Below, piece by piece: positions 1-9,410 of a DNA stretch of 64,000 nt (its first letter is position 1; each line of letters opens with the position of its first letter). A program made the position numbers and the translations under genes. The DNA comes from Sediminibacillus terrae (GTDB lineage Bacteria; Bacillota; Bacilli; Bacillales; Amphibacillaceae): assembly GCF_009602435.1 (NCBI RefSeq), contig NZ_VZDQ01000001.1, positions 53,775-117,774 of the forward strand, given 5' to 3'. Below the pieces are notes generated by a model. It was given only the letters and a program-made list of their open reading frames with translations, ran no database searches and was not told the DNA's origin.

Positions 1-391
1 CCGCCTTAAGTTCATTAGTGCCTGCCGGTATCTCGATATAGCCAGGACCATTTGAATTTTTCTCTGCTTCCCCGTCTTCCGTACCATCCACCGTTTTGGG
101 GCCTTCATAGCCGCTGAGTGGATATACGTTTCCTTCTCCGTCCTCCAAATAAGTCGAATGTGAATCATTCTCTTGTTTATCTGTATTTATTATCACATCT
201 TCGTCTGTGTGGTTACTGATTTCATAATAGATAGTGGTCATTTCATATTTCTGTCCTTGAAATTCTTCGACACGATCAAGTGTTACTTCTATCCCTTGCT
301 TTTCTTTTGTGTCCGAATAAGCAAACGTTCCTGGAGAATCAGAGTTGCAAGCGCTCGATATGCCAATGATTAAGAGCATCATCCATAACAT
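1..391 (-). CDS. Putative lipoprotein, DUF4352-like (3' end outside window)
   Basis: The frame is open from an ATG at 391 down to the left edge, so only the N-terminal 130 residues are seen. They begin with a short hydrophobic stretch (LWMMLLIIGISSAC) with a lipobox-like cysteine, then a low-complexity linker and a beta-rich segment (EMTTIYYEISNHTDED) of the kind found in DUF4352 extracellular domains. A purine-rich GGGGG lies 19 bases upstream of the ATG, which is far, so an in-frame ATT codon closer to it may be the true start. Function is unknown. The family assignment is by general resemblance only. Confidence 0.55.
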   Translation of the reverse strand, partial: MLWMMLLIIGISSACNSDSPGTFAYSDTKEKQGIEVTLDRVEEFQGQKYEMTTIYYEISNHTDEDVIINTDKQENDSHSTYLEDGEGNVYPLSGYEGPKTVDGTEDGEAEKNSNGPGYIEIPAGTNELKA

Positions 392-681
392 TGATTTCCG
401 AATAACAATTCCCCCTTGTAATGTTCTTATATATTGTGAGGATTTTATTAGCAACAAGGGCTGATTCAGAACTTATTTTCTTTTATATTTCATTTATTTT
501 AATATTTAAAGTTTGAGGATAAGACGGGCATGATTGCCTTCCTGACTTTATAACTTTATAACTTCATTTGAGCTTATCGTGGAGAGTTAATAGTGGTGGT
601 TATAGTTTGCTACTTATCGCCCTTATTTCCAGATTTATTATAGAATAATATATATATATACTTTTCAAAATCTCATGCAAC
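392..681. other. AT-rich gap without a recognisable gene
   Basis: This stretch lies between the start of the lipoprotein gene and the terminator of rpsR. It is AT-rich, including an alternating TA run near 650-660. I see no open frame with a ribosome binding site. It presumably carries the lipoprotein promoter, but no convincing -35/-10 pair is visible. Confidence 0.5.
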
Positions 682-718
682 AAAAAGAGTCCTATGGATT
701 CCTCCATAGGACTCTTTC
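682..718 (-). terminator. Rho-independent terminator of the rpsF-ssb-rpsR operon
   Basis: A perfect 15-bp stem (684-698 with 703-717) encloses a 4-base loop. On the minus strand it is followed by a short T run. It starts four bases after the rpsR stop codon. Confidence 0.9.
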
Positions 719-721
719 GCA

Positions 722-967
<246 letters not shown>

Positions 968-1004
968 TTATCTTGAGTTTAAAAGTATCGCACTTTCAAG
1001 CTCT

Positions 1005-1475
1005 TTAGAATGGTAAATCATCATCTGATATATCGATCGGTTCCCCATTATTGCTGAATGGGTCCTCTTCATTTTGTCTGGAAAAATCGTTGTTGTTCGA
1101 TTGGTTCTGATTCTGTTGATATCCTGGTGAGCCTTGTCCTCCACCTTGGGAAGATCCTTTTGTTTCCAGGAATTGTACAGTATCGGCCACTATTTCGGTG
1201 ACGAATACCCTTTTTCCGTCCTGACCTTCAAAGTTGCGTGTCTGTACACGTCCGTCCACGCCGACCAGGCTTCCTTTACTCATAAAGTTGGCCAGGTTTT
1301 CGGCGGCACGTCTCCATACCACACAGTTGATAAAATCAGCTTCCCTGTTTCCTTGCTGGTTAGAAAAAGGTCGATTGACAGCTAATGTGAAATTAGCCAC
1401 TGCTACTCCATTTGGTGTATAGCGTAAGTCCGGATCCTTCGTCAACCTGCCGACAAGTACGACACGATTTAACAT
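1005..1475 (-). CDS. ssb: Single-stranded DNA-binding protein
   Basis: A 156-residue SSB. The N-terminal OB fold (about residues 1-105, starting [20 protein letters not shown]) binds single-stranded DNA. A Gln/Gly/Asn-rich linker follows, then the acidic tail DISDDDLPF, which recruits repair and replication proteins. I chose the ATG at 1475 because AAGGAG lies eight bases upstream. A GTG three codons earlier overlaps that site. It lies between rpsF and rpsR as in most Firmicutes, which couples SSB synthesis to ribosomal protein expression. Confidence 0.97.
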   Translation of the reverse strand: MLNRVVLVGRLTKDPDLRYTPNGVAVANFTLAVNRPFSNQQGNREADFINCVVWRRAAENLANFMSKGSLVGVDGRVQTRNFEGQDGKRVFVTEIVADTVQFLETKGSSQGGGQGSPGYQQNQNQSNNNDFSRQNEEDPFSNNGEPIDISDDDLPF

Positions 1476-1487
1476 CAGAACCACTCC

Positions 1488-1778
1488 TTATTGGTCGTCT
1501 TCGCGAACTGCAATATGACGAATAATGTCATCAGAGTACTTCGCTTGACGGTCGAATTCATTAATGGCGGTTTCATCGCCTTTAAAGTTGATTAGCACGT
1601 AGAAGCCATCGCGATAGTTATTGATTTCATAAGCAAGACGTTTCTTGCCTTTTTCATCAACTTTATCGATTTCCGCACCATTATCTGTAAGGATTTTGTT
1701 GAAACGCTCGATCAAAGCCGTTTGCGCTTCCTCTTCGATATCCGGGCGGACGATGTACATGATTTCATAATTTCTCAT
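1488..1778 (-). CDS. rpsF: 30S ribosomal protein S6
   Basis: A 96-residue S6 protein ([17 protein letters not shown] at the start, [14 protein letters not shown] core as [16 protein letters not shown]). It pairs with S18 in the 30S platform. The ATG at 1778 follows AAGGAGGTG at good distance. An in-frame extension upstream lies in the leader and is not expected to be translated. It is the first gene of the operon, behind a strong promoter and a leader that could fold as an S6:S18 binding site. Confidence 0.97.
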   Translation of the reverse strand: MRNYEIMYIVRPDIEEEAQTALIERFNKILTDNGAEIDKVDEKGKKRLAYEINNYRDGFYVLINFKGDETAINEFDRQAKYSDDIIRHIAVREDDQ

Positions 1779-1787
1779 CCGTTTGCA

Positions 1788-1855
1788 CCTCCTTTTGGAC
1801 TTAACGGCCCCTTTTTTTGCAAAGGAGCAAGGAGTAATCATTAATTACTCACAAT
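1788..1855 (-). promoter_or_regulatory. Possible S6:S18 autoregulatory leader of rpsF
   Basis: The 5' untranslated region between promoter and rpsF contains a G-rich/C-rich stem region with GGGGCCGTTAAG. A CCG trinucleotide in a bulged hairpin is the known recognition feature of the S6:S18 leader in bacilli. The assignment rests on position and this short motif; I have not verified the fold. Confidence 0.4.
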
Positions 1856-1860
1856 GTTGA

Positions 1861-1889
1861 ATTATACCAAAGTCCTTAGTATTGTGCAA
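1861..1889 (-). promoter_or_regulatory. Sigma-A promoter of rpsF operon
   Basis: On the minus strand, TTGCAC and a perfect TATAAT are separated by exactly 17 bases. The expected start point is about 75 bases before the rpsF ATG. Confidence 0.85.
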
Positions 1890-1939
1890 GTACCTACCCT
1901 AACCTGCACTGCAACACAAAGAATGACGAATTCCCCTGC

Positions 1940-3040
1940 TTACACATTGAAACGGAAATGAATGATATCTCCGTCTTTCACCAAATAGTCTTTTCCTTCC
2001 AATCGAACCTTCCCTTTTTCCTTTGCTCCATTCATGGAACCAGCTTCCATTAAATCATCATACGAAACAGTTTCAGCCCTGATAAAACCTCTTTCAAAGT
2101 CAGTATGGATGATTCCTGCTGCCTGTGGTGCCTTAATACCTTCTGTAAAAGTCCAGGCACGTACTTCCTGTTCACCTGCTGTGAAATAAGTCGCCAGTCC
2201 GAGCAGATTGTAAGTGGCTTTGATCAGTTGATCCAACCCGGATTCTTCAATGCCCAGTTCTTCAAGGAACATTTCCTTTTCCTCGCCTTCCAGCTCGGCA
2301 ATTTCCGATTCGACTTTGGCGCTGATGACAATGACTTCCGCATTTTCCGTTGCGGCAAACTCGCGGACAAGCTTCACGTTTTCATTATCGTCAGCATCCA
2401 ACAATTCATCTTCTCCGACGTTTGCCACGTAAAGAATGGGCTTGCTGGTCAACAAATGCAGCCCTTTCACCAGTTTTTGCTGTTCATCGGTGAATTCAAC
2501 TGCGCGAGCAGGCTTTTCTTCCTCCAGTGCGTCTTTCAGCTTGCTTAACACTTCAAACTCGGCAACTGCTTCCTTGTCTTTTTGTCTTGCCATTTTTTCC
2601 ACACGTTGCAAACGCTTTGTCACTGACTCCAAATCTGCCAGAATCAGTTCCAAATTGATTGTCTCGATATCGGAAATCGGATCTACTGTTCCGGAAACAT
2701 GGGTGATGTTTTCATCTTGGAAGCAGCGGACCACATGACAAATGGCGTCCACTTGACGAATATGTGACAAGAATTGGTTTCCAAGTCCTTCCCCTTTACT
2801 TGCCCCTTTGACGATCCCGGCAATATCGGTGAACTCAAAAGCCGTTGGAATCGTCTTCTTCGGTTTTACCAATTCTGTTAGCTTCGTCAACCGATAATCA
2901 GGGACTTCCACTATTCCTACGTTTGGATCTATTGTACAAAATGGGTAATTTGCCGATTCTGCCCCTGCCTGTGTGATTGCATTAAACAACGTAGACTTTC
3001 CTACGTTGGGCAAACCGACAATTCCTGCTGTCAATGCCAT
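1940..3040 (-). CDS. ychF: Redox-regulated ATPase / GTP-binding protein YchF
   Basis: A 366-residue Obg-family P-loop protein. The G1 motif GLPNVGKST lies near the N-terminus, followed by the DIAGIVKGASKGEGLG switch region. NVGE stands where GTPases have NKxD, which fits the ATP preference known for YchF/OLA1. A C-terminal TGS domain follows. The ATG at 3040 has AAGGAG nine bases upstream; a GTG four codons earlier overlaps this site. It lies next to rpsF as in Bacillus subtilis (yyaF). Proposed roles are translation- and stress-related. A strong promoter precedes it. Confidence 0.96.
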   Translation of the reverse strand: MALTAGIVGLPNVGKSTLFNAITQAGAESANYPFCTIDPNVGIVEVPDYRLTKLTELVKPKKTIPTAFEFTDIAGIVKGASKGEGLGNQFLSHIRQVDAICHVVRCFQDENITHVSGTVDPISDIETINLELILADLESVTKRLQRVEKMARQKDKEAVAEFEVLSKLKDALEEEKPARAVEFTDEQQKLVKGLHLLTSKPILYVANVGEDELLDADDNENVKLVREFAATENAEVIVISAKVESEIAELEGEEKEMFLEELGIEESGLDQLIKATYNLLGLATYFTAGEQEVRAWTFTEGIKAPQAAGIIHTDFERGFIRAETVSYDDLMEAGSMNGAKEKGKVRLEGKDYLVKDGDIIHFRFNV

Positions 3041-3093
3041 AAAAACTTCCACTCCTTAAGGATACCGCTCATATGAACGTTTCAGTCATACCA

Positions 3094-3122
3094 ATTATAG
3101 ATAGACTTGGCCGAAATGACAA
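3094..3122 (-). promoter_or_regulatory. Sigma-A promoter of ychF
   Basis: On the minus strand TTGTCA and TATAAT are separated by 17 bases, about 50 bases upstream of the chosen ychF start. Confidence 0.8.
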
Positions 3123-3136
3123 GTTATCAAAATGAC

Positions 3137-3165
3137 AAAACAAGGGAAACATCTCCCCTTGTTTT
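3137..3165. terminator. Bidirectional terminator upstream of ychF
   Basis: A 10-bp stem (3137-3146 with 3156-3165) with A and T tracts on both sides. It isolates ychF from transcripts coming from the yyzM side. Confidence 0.75.
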
Positions 3166-3285
3166 CCAAACTTAGGTACGTGATATTCAGTTTTGTTATC
3201 GTGCAGATAAATATTTTCAGAAATCATGTTTTTTGGAAGCTCTTTTTACACGTTATCACTCTATAACTGGACAGTTAATAGAAAC

Positions 3286-3897
3286 AGCGCATTAACTGTA
3301 ATGGGAAGTGTCCTTGCCTATTCAAAAAGCGTGCTAACCACCGCTTCGGTAGATACTTCGCTTTCCGCGGGCACGGCTTCAGCTAACTTGATAAAGAAAA
3401 CCGCTTTACCAAGTGGATCTTCAGCTCGTGCTGTTCCCGCAGGAGTCTGCGCATGCTACCTGCGCTAAAAAGCATGCTGATTTTCGCAAGCGTAGAGAAT
3501 TTTTCATTGAGACCCAACAAGCCATCTTAAAAACGGTTGTCAGGAAATAAGTACGTCTTTTCATAAAAAACTGTTGGAGTTCCGTCTTTTCTCTTGTACT
3601 TGAACTTTCTACTTGTTTTCCTAGCTATTTCTTTTGATAAAACGGTACATGGAGTACCGAAAAATAAAAAATGTCTAGTACACGCATTTTTAAACAGGAA
3701 TCTGTTCCTAGCGAAGAAAATACCCGGAGACTCCTCGAAAATACAAAACAATTTTCTTCGTGCGATGCATCGCTGCCGCAGCCTTCCTTGTCCTGCGGGA
3801 GGAAAGGCCTCGGTGAGATCCCGCAGAGCGTTAGCTCGAGGAAGCTCACCAGCCGCCCGTGGAAGACGCACCCAAACTATGTCGTAGTTTATAGGTT
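3286..3897 (+). repeat. Long dispersed repeat, copy A
   Basis: This stretch of about 610 bp between ychF and yyzM is nearly the reverse complement of 19845-20494. The left third is a hairpin element (arms GGTAG at 3348 and CTACC at 3456) with the core CGCTTTCCGCGGGC. The right third (about 3700-3870) is a second stem-rich module with the core in the opposite orientation. Short open frames across it show no codon or ribosome-binding support and look spurious. No transposase or obvious target duplication is visible. Relative to copy B it lacks roughly 45 bases near 3870. Confidence 0.85.
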
Positions 3898-3938
3898 TAT
3901 ACAAACAACAACCATCGTTTATCATCCGATTTTTGATT

Positions 3939-3954
3939 TGTTTCACGTGAAACA
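3939..3954. promoter_or_regulatory. parS: parS site 1
   Basis: TGTTTCACGTGAAACA matches the 16-bp ParB (Spo0J) binding palindrome of bacilli exactly. It lies just beyond the stop codon of yyzM. ParB clamps load here and spread to help organise the origin. Confidence 0.95.
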
Positions 3955-3956
3955 AA

Positions 3957-4160
3957 TCATTCTGTTTCTTCCTGTCTTTCCAACACTTTTTTCATTTTGC
4001 TATTGAACTTCTTTCGGGGAATCATCACGCTGTGGCCGCAGCCTTCGCACTTAATCCGGATATCCATGCCCATTCTGATGATTTTCCAGCGATTTTCCCC
4101 ACAAGGATGGGGCTTTTTCATCTGTACAACATCATGTAATTGATAGTCTTTTTCCTGCAT
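3957..4160 (-). CDS. yyzM: DUF951 family protein
   Basis: A 67-residue protein with a treble-clef-like start (MKKPHPCGENRWKIIRMGMDI) and a second cysteine pair CEGCG, followed by a basic tail. These are hallmarks of DUF951, named yyzM in B. subtilis. The cysteines could bind zinc. Function is unknown. It lies four bases downstream of the MscS gene and is probably cotranscribed with it. Confidence 0.9.
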   Translation of the reverse strand: MQEKDYQLHDVVQMKKPHPCGENRWKIIRMGMDIRIKCEGCGHSVMIPRKKFNSKMKKVLERQEETE

Positions 4161-4163
4161 CGT

Positions 4164-5060
4164 TTACTCCCCTCTTTCTCCTTGATTTTGATTGGAAGAT
4201 TCCTGTTCCCGACTGTACATGACCATCCGTGGCAAAGGAATGTCAATTCCATGGCGTTCCAGCCTTCCTTTGATTTCCCTTCTCATCACTCTTGCGATCA
4301 TCCAGTGCTCCATCGGCACCACTTCTGCAATCACCCGAATCACAACATGCGAAGTTTCCATTGTCTGTACGCCTAGCAACTCGGGCACTGTAATCATTTC
4401 CGGATATTGTGCCGGAAGTTCCGGAAGCAGCTGCTCAATGATTCTTTCCGCAGTCGGAATGTCCGCTTCATACGGGATATTGACATCCACTACTGCAATG
4501 CTGTTATGGATGGAATAGTTGGTCACCTGGTCGACGCTTCCATTGGGGACGATATGCAGCTCACCTGTCCAGCTCAAAATTTTTGTCGTCCTTAAGCCAA
4601 TTTCTTCAACTGTCCCTTCTATCCCCGCAGTTTGTATATAATCGCCGACTGAAAATTGATCCTCGAAAATGATGAAAAAACCGGTAATCACGTCACGAAC
4701 CAAGTTTTGCGTTCCAAACCCGATTGCCAATCCGGCGACACCGGCACCGGCCAACAGTGCGCCGATCGGAATGGTCATCGCGTCCAGAATCATGATGAAG
4801 GCCGTGAAATAGACAACATAGGTCAACGTGTTTTGGACTAGCTTTTTCAAAGTGTTTTCTCTTCGCTCGCTGATCCGGAACGGCCCTCGCTCCCGTTTAC
4901 GGAAAATCCGGTTGATCAAAGTGGTACCGATCCGGATGATGAGTGCAGAGATAATCAGGATCATGATGATCTGCAGGATGACATATCCCACTTGCATCCA
5001 AAACTCCGGTCCCATCAGGCGTTTCACCCATTCAGCCCACTCTTGTTGTATTTGTTCCAC
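4164..5060 (-). CDS. MscS-family mechanosensitive channel
   Basis: A 298-residue small-conductance mechanosensitive channel. Three membrane segments are visible: about residues 24-46, 80-97 and a Gly/Ala-rich pore helix ending GFGTQNLVRDVITG. Then comes the cytoplasmic beta domain (EDQFSVGDYI). It releases solutes on hypo-osmotic shock, which suits a salt-tolerant lifestyle. I chose the GTG at 5060 because GGAGG lies seven bases upstream. An upstream ATG at 5108 would overlap the preceding gene and lacks a site. The C-terminal domain carries a hydrophilic Gln/Asn tail. Confidence 0.92.
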   Translation of the reverse strand: MEQIQQEWAEWVKRLMGPEFWMQVGYVILQIIMILIISALIIRIGTTLINRIFRKRERGPFRISERRENTLKKLVQNTLTYVVYFTAFIMILDAMTIPIGALLAGAGVAGLAIGFGTQNLVRDVITGFFIIFEDQFSVGDYIQTAGIEGTVEEIGLRTTKILSWTGELHIVPNGSVDQVTNYSIHNSIAVVDVNIPYEADIPTAERIIEQLLPELPAQYPEMITVPELLGVQTMETSHVVIRVIAEVVPMEHWMIARVMRREIKGRLERHGIDIPLPRMVMYSREQESSNQNQGERGE

Positions 5061-5104
5061 TTTTTGTCCTCCAAAATTGATGGTAGTAATCATTTTACCA
5101 TTTT

Positions 5105-6124
5105 TCATTCTATTTTGTACCTATTAACTATTGGATAGACGATAATACACGATAATACATAGAGATTGAGAACCCCATATAGTGGGTATAGGTATTCTAT
5201 CAAGGTTGAGAAGCCTATGCTGGTCAGCGGAACCATAAGAAGCACGAGAATGGTAGCCAGCACCCAAAGCGGATAATTCAATTTGTCTCTCACTCTTGTA
5301 ACCAGACCGAGTGTTCCGGAAACGGCAGTCGTGAAAATTGCCAGCCAGAGAAGCACCGAAATAAACAAAAACATGACATAAGGGTAATTCTTCAGTATTG
5401 CAAAAAGTGGAATTTCATAGAGCAAAACTTCGTCGGATATTTGGATGAGACTGTTGTTATAGATATAAGAAATAACACCGAGCACTATTCCGCTGCCGAC
5501 GCTGGCGATCCATATCTCTCCCCTGCCCTTCATCTCGTTTCCGATGGCCCCGAGAACCGCAATGAGCGGCAGAATGTTAAGGGCGGTGAATGGAAAAGCT
5601 GCTGTCCAATTTCTTTGTTTCGATATGTCCGGCAAGAAGGAAAGTTGCTGATGAAAAGAAAAGATAAGCAATGTTGCTAATAGACCGGTAATCAACAATG
5701 GCAGGATGAAACTGTTCAAGGATAATACACCTTTTATGTCCCAAATAAAAACGCCAATCAACGGCAAAACGATCGCTGTGATGCCCCACCACGCCGGAAA
5801 ACTGAAAGCATGCCAGGTAGCACCGCTGCCAGCCAGCATGATCACCGTGGTTGAAAATAAATAGACAATGATCATGCCATCGTACAAAAAAGACAGCTTT
5901 TTTCCGACGATGGTTTGCAGGACCGGCAAATAATGAGTCGATTGGCTTGTATAACTGATTTGCAGTACAACATAACAACTTATCGAGAAAAGAATCGTGA
6001 ACAGCAGGATGGCTAGTCCACTTTCATGGCCAAAAAATTGCCAAAGCTCTCGTCCCGATGCATATCCTGCACCAATCATGGTGCCTACTATTAAAAACAT
6101 CCATTTAAAACCTGATTTCCACAT
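5105..6124 (-). CDS. YkvI-type polytopic membrane protein
   Basis: A 339-residue protein with about ten hydrophobic segments. It opens with FKWMFLIVGTMIGAGYASGREL, an early Gly-rich unwound helix typical of APC-superfamily transporters and of the YkvI family (COG3949). Substrate is unknown. Two starts are possible: the ATG at 6124 behind AAGGTGG (chosen) or a GTG seven codons upstream. It ends 44 bases before the channel gene, so mscS-like and yyzM probably form an operon with it. It diverges from yyaC. Confidence 0.8.
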   Translation of the reverse strand: MWKSGFKWMFLIVGTMIGAGYASGRELWQFFGHESGLAILLFTILFSISCYVVLQISYTSQSTHYLPVLQTIVGKKLSFLYDGMIIVYLFSTTVIMLAGSGATWHAFSFPAWWGITAIVLPLIGVFIWDIKGVLSLNSFILPLLITGLLATLLIFSFHQQLSFLPDISKQRNWTAAFPFTALNILPLIAVLGAIGNEMKGRGEIWIASVGSGIVLGVISYIYNNSLIQISDEVLLYEIPLFAILKNYPYVMFLFISVLLWLAIFTTAVSGTLGLVTRVRDKLNYPLWVLATILVLLMVPLTSIGFSTLIEYLYPLYGVLNLYVLSCIIVYPIVNRYKIE

Positions 6125-6258
6125 ATTGATCTGCCACCTTTTCACCCGGTCAATGTTTGACAGGTTTTTTTACTGGACCTTTATGTAACACATTTGCACA
6201 GGTATAAAAGTATTAAAAATTCGTATACTAATACCAATATGTTTCTGGAGGAACAGCT

Positions 6259-6849
6259 ATGAATCTAAAAAAGAGAATTTCCGGTAAAAAAGAAGGGCGT
6301 TTCCATTATGAAGATGTATTATTCTCCCAGAATATGCGGCAAGGTCTAACAGAATTACTGCCGTTTTATGCAAAGGAAATCGTTGTTGTCTGTATTGGCA
6401 CGGATCGTTCAACGGGGGACTCGTTAGGACCTTTGACAGGCACCCTGTTAAACGAAAAAGCCAATCAAAGATTATCGGTATATGGCACTCTGTCAGATCC
6501 GATTCATGCCGTGAATTTGGAAGAAAAAATGGAAATGATCGAACAACGACACCCAGAAGCCTTTATTATCGCAATAGATGCCTGTCTGGGACGGATAGAC
6601 TCTATCGGCACGGTAACCCTATCCCCTGGACCGTTAAAACCGGGAGCGGCTTTAAAAAAGCCCCTGCCGGATGTTGGAGATATACATCTGACAGGAGTAG
6701 TCAATATCAGCGGTTACATGGAGTTTTTAGTTTTGCAAAACACGAGACTGAACATTGTAATGCAAATGGCAAGAAAAATAACCGATTCCCTTCATCTTTT
6801 AGATTTGGAACTGTCAAAGCAGCAGGCTGTGCCCTTCCGGGTTAAGTAA
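6259..6849 (+). CDS. yyaC: Spore protease-like protein YyaC (DUF1256)
   Basis: A 196-residue protein matching YyaC. The motif CIGTDRSTGDSLGP and the later DVGDIHLTGVVN are characteristic of this group, which resembles the fold of the GPR germination protease. It is sporulation-linked in B. subtilis, and its exact role is not settled. The ATG follows GGAGGAACAGCT. A weak GTATA / CATACT-like pair around 6203-6230 might be a forespore or mother-cell promoter, but the match is poor. It is the only plus-strand gene of the left arm. Confidence 0.92.
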   Translation: MNLKKRISGKKEGRFHYEDVLFSQNMRQGLTELLPFYAKEIVVVCIGTDRSTGDSLGPLTGTLLNEKANQRLSVYGTLSDPIHAVNLEEKMEMIEQRHPEAFIIAIDACLGRIDSIGTVTLSPGPLKPGAALKKPLPDVGDIHLTGVVNISGYMEFLVLQNTRLNIVMQMARKITDSLHLLDLELSKQQAVPFRVK

Positions 6850-6875
6850 GAACGATACTTAACATAGGGAAAAAC

Positions 6876-6914
6876 AAAGAAACCCGTCCTTCATAACCGT
6901 GGACGGGTTTCTTT
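6876..6914. terminator. Bidirectional terminator between yyaC and DUF554 gene
   Basis: A 14-bp perfect stem (6876-6889 with 6901-6914) with A/T tracts at both ends separates two convergent genes. Confidence 0.88.
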
Positions 6915-6982
6915 GCGATTCAATTGTCATTTCAAAAAATAAATCTCACAATCGCTGCCTTGACTGTATCGAGTGTGTCCAT

Positions 6983-7696
6983 TCATCCTGCAATCAATCC
7001 ATAAATGTAATATACAACGCCTACAGTCACCAGGGCAGGCAGCAGGTTGGCGACACGGATTTTTGTTAGTTTAAGCAGGTTCAAACCAATAGCAACAATC
7101 ATCAGTCCTCCCACTGCCGTCATTTCAATGATAAATCCATCGAAAAACGATTGAGGGAACCAGCTGTCGATTTGTGTTGCCAAAAGCGCAATTCCTCCTT
7201 CATAAAACAAAACAGGTAAAACGGAAAATATGACACCCAACCCCATTGTAGTGGTCAGCACTAATGCGACAAATCCATCAATGAATGCTTTCGTGATCAA
7301 TACGCCATGATCACCGCGTATGCCACTGTCCAATGCCCCGATGACAGACATGGCTCCGATGACAAATATCAAGGATGCGGTGATGAAGCCTTGTGCTACA
7401 CTAGTCTTCCCCTTACCTTTTCCAGCAAACTTCCTTTCAATCCAGTAACCGGCATTGTTCAATTTTTCCTCAAGGTGCAGGGCTTCCCCTGCAATGGCCC
7501 CAGTAAGGAGTCCCAACAGGACCACGACAATGTTTTCGGAAGTCAAGGCCATTTGCAGCCCGATTAACAGGACCGCCAAGCCGATTCCATGCATGACGGT
7601 TTCTTTATATCTTTCAGGTATGTTCGCGAAAAACAAACCGATAAGTGATCCTATGATAATACAAATTACGTTTATCATCGTTCCAAGCAAAACCAT
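6983..7696 (-). CDS. DUF554 domain-containing membrane protein
   Basis: A 237-residue protein with about six to seven hydrophobic helices (INVICIIIGSLIGLFF at the start, AVGGLMIVAIGLNLL and LPALVTVGVVYYIYG near the end). It matches DUF554 (YdfK/YqgA-like). No transport function is established. A GGAG site lies just upstream of the ATG. The gene sits between parS site 2 and yyaC, convergent with yyaC. Confidence 0.85.
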   Translation of the reverse strand: MVLLGTMINVICIIIGSLIGLFFANIPERYKETVMHGIGLAVLLIGLQMALTSENIVVVLLGLLTGAIAGEALHLEEKLNNAGYWIERKFAGKGKGKTSVAQGFITASLIFVIGAMSVIGALDSGIRGDHGVLITKAFIDGFVALVLTTTMGLGVIFSVLPVLFYEGGIALLATQIDSWFPQSFFDGFIIEMTAVGGLMIVAIGLNLLKLTKIRVANLLPALVTVGVVYYIYGLIAG

Positions 7697-7740
7697 ATGT
7701 CCATCTCCACTCTTTTCCCTTGCGCTTCTTCTTTTTACCT

Positions 7741-7756
7741 TGTTTCACGTGAAACA
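7741..7756. promoter_or_regulatory. parS: parS site 2
   Basis: TGTTTCACGTGAAACA, an exact copy of the ParB palindrome, lies between the DUF554 gene and the 3' end of spo0J, 64 bases from spo0J. Confidence 0.95.
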
Positions 7757-7819
7757 AGATAAAAAATAAGCCCGGCCGTCAGGATGGGTATCCTGCTGGA
7801 CCAGGCCTTGTTGGCACTG

Positions 7820-8656
7820 TTATTGAAATTTGCCAAGAATTCGATCTAAATCCTCATTCGAGAAAAATTCGATTTCTATTTTCCCTTTCCGCTTGCCACG
7901 GTGTATGGTGACACCTGTTCCCAAGTGGTCACGCAATTGGCTCTCCCTCTCCGAAATAAATATATCCTTTTTCGGCTTTTCCTTTTTCTTCTGGGGTGCC
8001 TTTTCGTTCAACTGGATAATCAGTTGTTCCACCTGCCGGACGTTTAAGCCTTCTTTTCGGATTTTATCAACCAGTGGATTCAGTTTTTGTTTATCCTTCA
8101 GGCCTAGTAAAGCACGTCCATGCCCCATTGTCAGTTCTCCATTGTTGATCAATGCGCTGATTTGGTCTGGCAAGCTTAACAGGCGGACCAAATTCGCAAT
8201 GTGTGGCCTGCTTTTACCCAGCCTCCGAGCCAACTCTTCTTGGGTAATGTTTAATTCTTTCATCAAATTTGCATAAGCTGAAGCTTCTTCAATCGGAGAT
8301 AAATCTTCCCGCTGCAGGTTTTCCAGAAGTGCCAGCTCCATCATTTTATCATCTGTCAACTCTTTGATGATGACAGGGATTGTTTTCAAGCCTGCTTCTT
8401 TGGCAGCCCGGAATCTCCTTTCGCCAACCACAATTTCATAGCCTTTGATGCTTTTTCTAACAATTAATGGCTGGAGAATACCATACTCCAAAATGGAATC
8501 CTTCAATTCTTCAATCGCATCTGCATGGAATGTTTTCCTTGGCTGATATGGATTCGGCCTGCATTCTTTCACCGAAATTTCCTGAACAGATTCCTCTTCC
8601 TTTGTTTCCAACTCAGGAAAAAAAGCATTAATACCTTTCCCCAACCCTCTCGCCAT
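7820..8656 (-). CDS. spo0J: Chromosome partitioning protein ParB (Spo0J)
   Basis: A 278-residue ParB. The N-terminal CTP-binding domain contains GERRFRAAK and ENLQREDLSPIEEA. A helix-turn-helix (TQEELARRLGKSRPHIANLVRLL) reads parS, and a C-terminal dimerisation domain follows. It slides on DNA from parS as a CTP-gated clamp and recruits SMC. Its ATG lies inside the 3' end of soj (29-base overlap), so the two are translationally coupled. Three exact parS sites lie within 7 kb. Confidence 0.97.
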   Translation of the reverse strand: MARGLGKGINAFFPELETKEEESVQEISVKECRPNPYQPRKTFHADAIEELKDSILEYGILQPLIVRKSIKGYEIVVGERRFRAAKEAGLKTIPVIIKELTDDKMMELALLENLQREDLSPIEEASAYANLMKELNITQEELARRLGKSRPHIANLVRLLSLPDQISALINNGELTMGHGRALLGLKDKQKLNPLVDKIRKEGLNVRQVEQLIIQLNEKAPQKKKEKPKKDIFISERESQLRDHLGTGVTIHRGKRKGKIEIEFFSNEDLDRILGKFQ

Positions 8657-9410
8657 TAGCGATCACTTCCTTTGCTAAGTCTAGATAAACATCTGCGCCT
8701 CTAGATTTGGGATCATAAATGATAATCGGTTGTCCATGGCTGGGCGCTTCTCCAAGCCTGATATTTCTTGGAATGATGGATTGATAAACTTTATCCTGAA
8801 AGTACTTTTTGACTTCTTCGATTACCTGGATGCCTAAATTTGTTCTGGCATCAAGCATCGTCAACAACACACCTTCGATCATCAGTTCCTTGTTCAAATG
8901 TTTTTGCACAAGTCTGATGGTGTTTAACAGCTGACTTAAACCTTCCAAGGCATAATACTCACACTGTACAGGAATAAGGACAGTATCTGCTGCTGTCAGT
9001 GAGTTAATCGTCAATAATCCTAGAGATGGCGGGCAATCGATAATCACGTAATCATATTCATCCTTGACACTGTCGATTGCCTTTTTCAATCTGACTTCCC
9101 TGGATATAGTCGGTACCAGCTCTATTTCAGCGCCGGCAAGTTGTATGGTTGCGGGTATGATATCTAAATTTTCTACGGTTGTAGGAACACATACTTTTTC
9201 AGCTTCTAAATCTTCCACCAGCACATTATAGATGCACTGCTCCATATCCGCTTTATTTATTCCTACGCCACTCGTTGCGTTTCCTTGCGGGTCAATATCG
9301 ACAAGCAGGACTTTATAGTTTAAGTATGCGAGACATGCACTAAGATTCACTGCTGATGTAGTTTTTCCTACGCCACCCTTCTGATTAGCAATGGCGATTA
9401 CTTTTCCCAT
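8628..9410 (-). CDS. soj: Chromosome partitioning ATPase ParA (Soj)
   Basis: A 260-residue ParA/MinD-family ATPase with the deviant Walker A motif KGGVGKTTSAVN at residues 10-21 and the DIDPQGNATSG motif. Soj interacts with Spo0J, controls DnaA activity and takes part in origin segregation. It is the first gene of the soj-spo0J pair. The ATG follows a GGTGA site. A long AT-rich leader (9411-9584) separates it from the terminator of noc. Confidence 0.97.
   Translation of the reverse strand: MGKVIAIANQKGGVGKTTSAVNLSACLAYLNYKVLLVDIDPQGNATSGVGINKADMEQCIYNVLVEDLEAEKVCVPTTVENLDIIPATIQLAGAEIELVPTISREVRLKKAIDSVKDEYDYVIIDCPPSLGLLTINSLTAADTVLIPVQCEYYALEGLSQLLNTIRLVQKHLNKELMIEGVLLTMLDARTNLGIQVIEEVKKYFQDKVYQSIIPRNIRLGEAPSHGQPIIIYDPKSRGADVYLDLAKEVIANGERVGERY

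Noticed and set aside
3527..3955. 142-codon open frame (minus) and several overlapping frames between ychF and yyzM
   Set aside because: They run through repeat copy A and one begins inside parS. They have no ribosome binding site, and similar frames occur in copy B only because the DNA is repeated.
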